A stretch of 14,593 nt of DNA, taken from SG8-39 sp041558415. Lineage in GTDB: Bacteria; Pseudomonadota; Gammaproteobacteria; Burkholderiales; SG8-39. Position 1 is the first letter of the stretch, and each line of letters opens with the position of its first letter. The notes below the pieces were generated by a model. It had not been told where the DNA came from, searched no databases, and saw nothing but the letters and a program-made list of their open reading frames with translations. The position numbers and the translations under genes are program-made. Shown in pieces: positions 13,859-14,593 of this stretch. The stretch lies in the NCBI GenBank assembly GCA_041558415.1, contig JBFFEY010000071.1, forward strand, positions 1-14,593, given 5' to 3'.

Positions 13859-14593
13859 TCAGTTGCCGAACAGCTTCTTGATCGGGTTGAGCACCTTGTC
13901 GACCGTGCTCTCCTGCTTGGGCGCGACGCCGCTCAATGCCACCTGGCAAGGGTTGTCGGGCACCGTGTCGATGAGCAGCCCGCCGGCGAGCCGCGACCGG
14001 CCGCCGGGCGCCCCCGCGGCACCGCCCGCGGCCGCCGCGCCGGCCGCGCCGGCCATGTCGAGGCCGATGCGCGGATTGGCGAGCGTGCCGGTCACCTTGG
14101 CGAAGCTGGCGAGATTGCCGGCGCCGACGCCGAGCCCGCTCGCCGCCTCCGGGCGGAAGCCCAGCTCGAGCGTCTCGTTGCGCAGGTTGACGGTGCCGCC
14201 GCCCATCATGCGCACCCGCGTCGTCTCGACGGCGAGCCCGTTTTCGATCTTGGCGATGCCGTTGCGCACCGGGAAGCGCAGCACCGCGCAGTTCAGCTGG
14301 GTGTAGGGGTCCTGGCCGCGCGTCGGGTTGAGCGCGTTGAGCAGCTCGGTGATGTCGGCGCCGACGTCGATGGCGCGGTTCTTGACGCGCCCCGGGCCGA
14401 CCACGACGCGCACGTCGCCGTTGGCCGAGGCCATCAGGCTGCGCAGCGAGCTGCCGCGCCCGGAAAACTTCACCGCGATGTCGGTGGGCGCGCCCTCCGG
14501 CGGCGGCGCGAGGCCGAGCAGGCCGGTGAGCGCGGCGAGCGGCACCTGCGATCCGGCGAGCGTGGCGTTCAGCGCCAGCGCCTTGCCGGAGGC
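13859..14593 (-). CDS. AsmA family protein, C-terminal part
   Basis: The frame is open to the right edge of the window, so only the last 244 residues are visible; a GTG at 14545 is internal, not a start. The visible part fits the AsmA C-terminal domain: SLRSLMASANGDVRVVVGPG, ELLNALNPT, the cysteine-containing LNCAVLRFPVRNG, LAVETTRVRMMGGGTVNLRN and LELGFRP. AsmA-like proteins are anchored in the inner membrane and span the periplasm, helping to move phospholipids to the outer membrane. Near the end is a stretch of Ala and Gly (about 50 residues before MPDNP-like TVPDNPCQVALSG), a low-complexity linker. The tail VLNPIKKLFGN is typical of the family. Its full length and start lie outside the window. 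Confidence 0.85.
   Translation of the reverse strand, partial: ASGKALALNATLAGSQVPLAALTGLLGLAPPPEGAPTDIAVKFSGRGSSLRSLMASANGDVRVVVGPGRVKNRAIDVGADITELLNALNPTRGQDPYTQLNCAVLRFPVRNGIAKIENGLAVETTRVRMMGGGTVNLRNETLELGFRPEAASGLGVGAGNLASFAKVTGTLANPRIGLDMAGAAGAAAAGGAAGAPGGRSRLAGGLLIDTVPDNPCQVALSGVAPKQESTVDKVLNPIKKLFGN

Noticed and set aside
12007..13949. Minus-strand frames of 332 and 329 residues opposite yfcG and the AAA+ ATPase
   Set aside because: Antisense of genes with full motif sets; composition is shadow-like.

Overview
The window is very GC-rich, with strong codon-position bias and long antisense shadow frames. Protein similarities (E. coli YfcG, MacAB-type exporters, BrnT, CbbQ/NorQ, SPINDLY-type GT41) and GCTAGAAT-like -10 boxes suggest a betaproteobacterium, probably Burkholderiales-like. 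This is inferred from style and families; there is no rRNA or marker gene in the window to prove it. No tRNA, rRNA, CRISPR array or complete insertion sequence was seen.

Layout. Positions 1-512 hold no confident gene: an A/T-richer left edge, possibly the end of a repeat or mobile element, then two inverted repeats behind the first gene. On the minus strand, a dienelactone-hydrolase-family protein (2539-1820) is followed by an MFS carboxylate-type transporter (1757-513), probably one unit. Divergent from it comes a surface or protein glycosylation module: a SAM methyltransferase (2615-3334), a TPR plus GT41 (O-GlcNAc-transferase/SPINDLY-like) glycosyltransferase (3420-5225), and a convergent GT61 glycosyltransferase (6523-5267). 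A MacAB-like four-gene export operon follows (6569-10824: adaptor, ATPase, two permeases). Then come a LigE-like glutathione transferase (10911-11606), a BrnT toxin with a short antitoxin (11662-12127), a 22-bp hairpin, a YfcG-type glutathione transferase (12265-12963) and a CbbQ/NorQ AAA+ ATPase (12996-13811). The 3' end of an asmA-like gene (14593-13859, minus) closes the window.

How the genes may work together. The methyltransferase and GT41 genes carry near-copies of the same promoter and the same 16-residue N-terminal leader, aligned without gaps over about 89 bases. The GT61 protein begins with a leader of the same hydrophobic pattern. This suggests three modifying enzymes sent to the same place, probably the inner face of the membrane. 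The GT41 enzyme also lacks histidines that are normally conserved in its family. This cluster is the strongest candidate for something undescribed. The second point of interest is the toxin-antitoxin pair plus long hairpin lying between two unrelated glutathione transferases. The export operon, the hydrolase/transporter pair and the AsmA end look ordinary.
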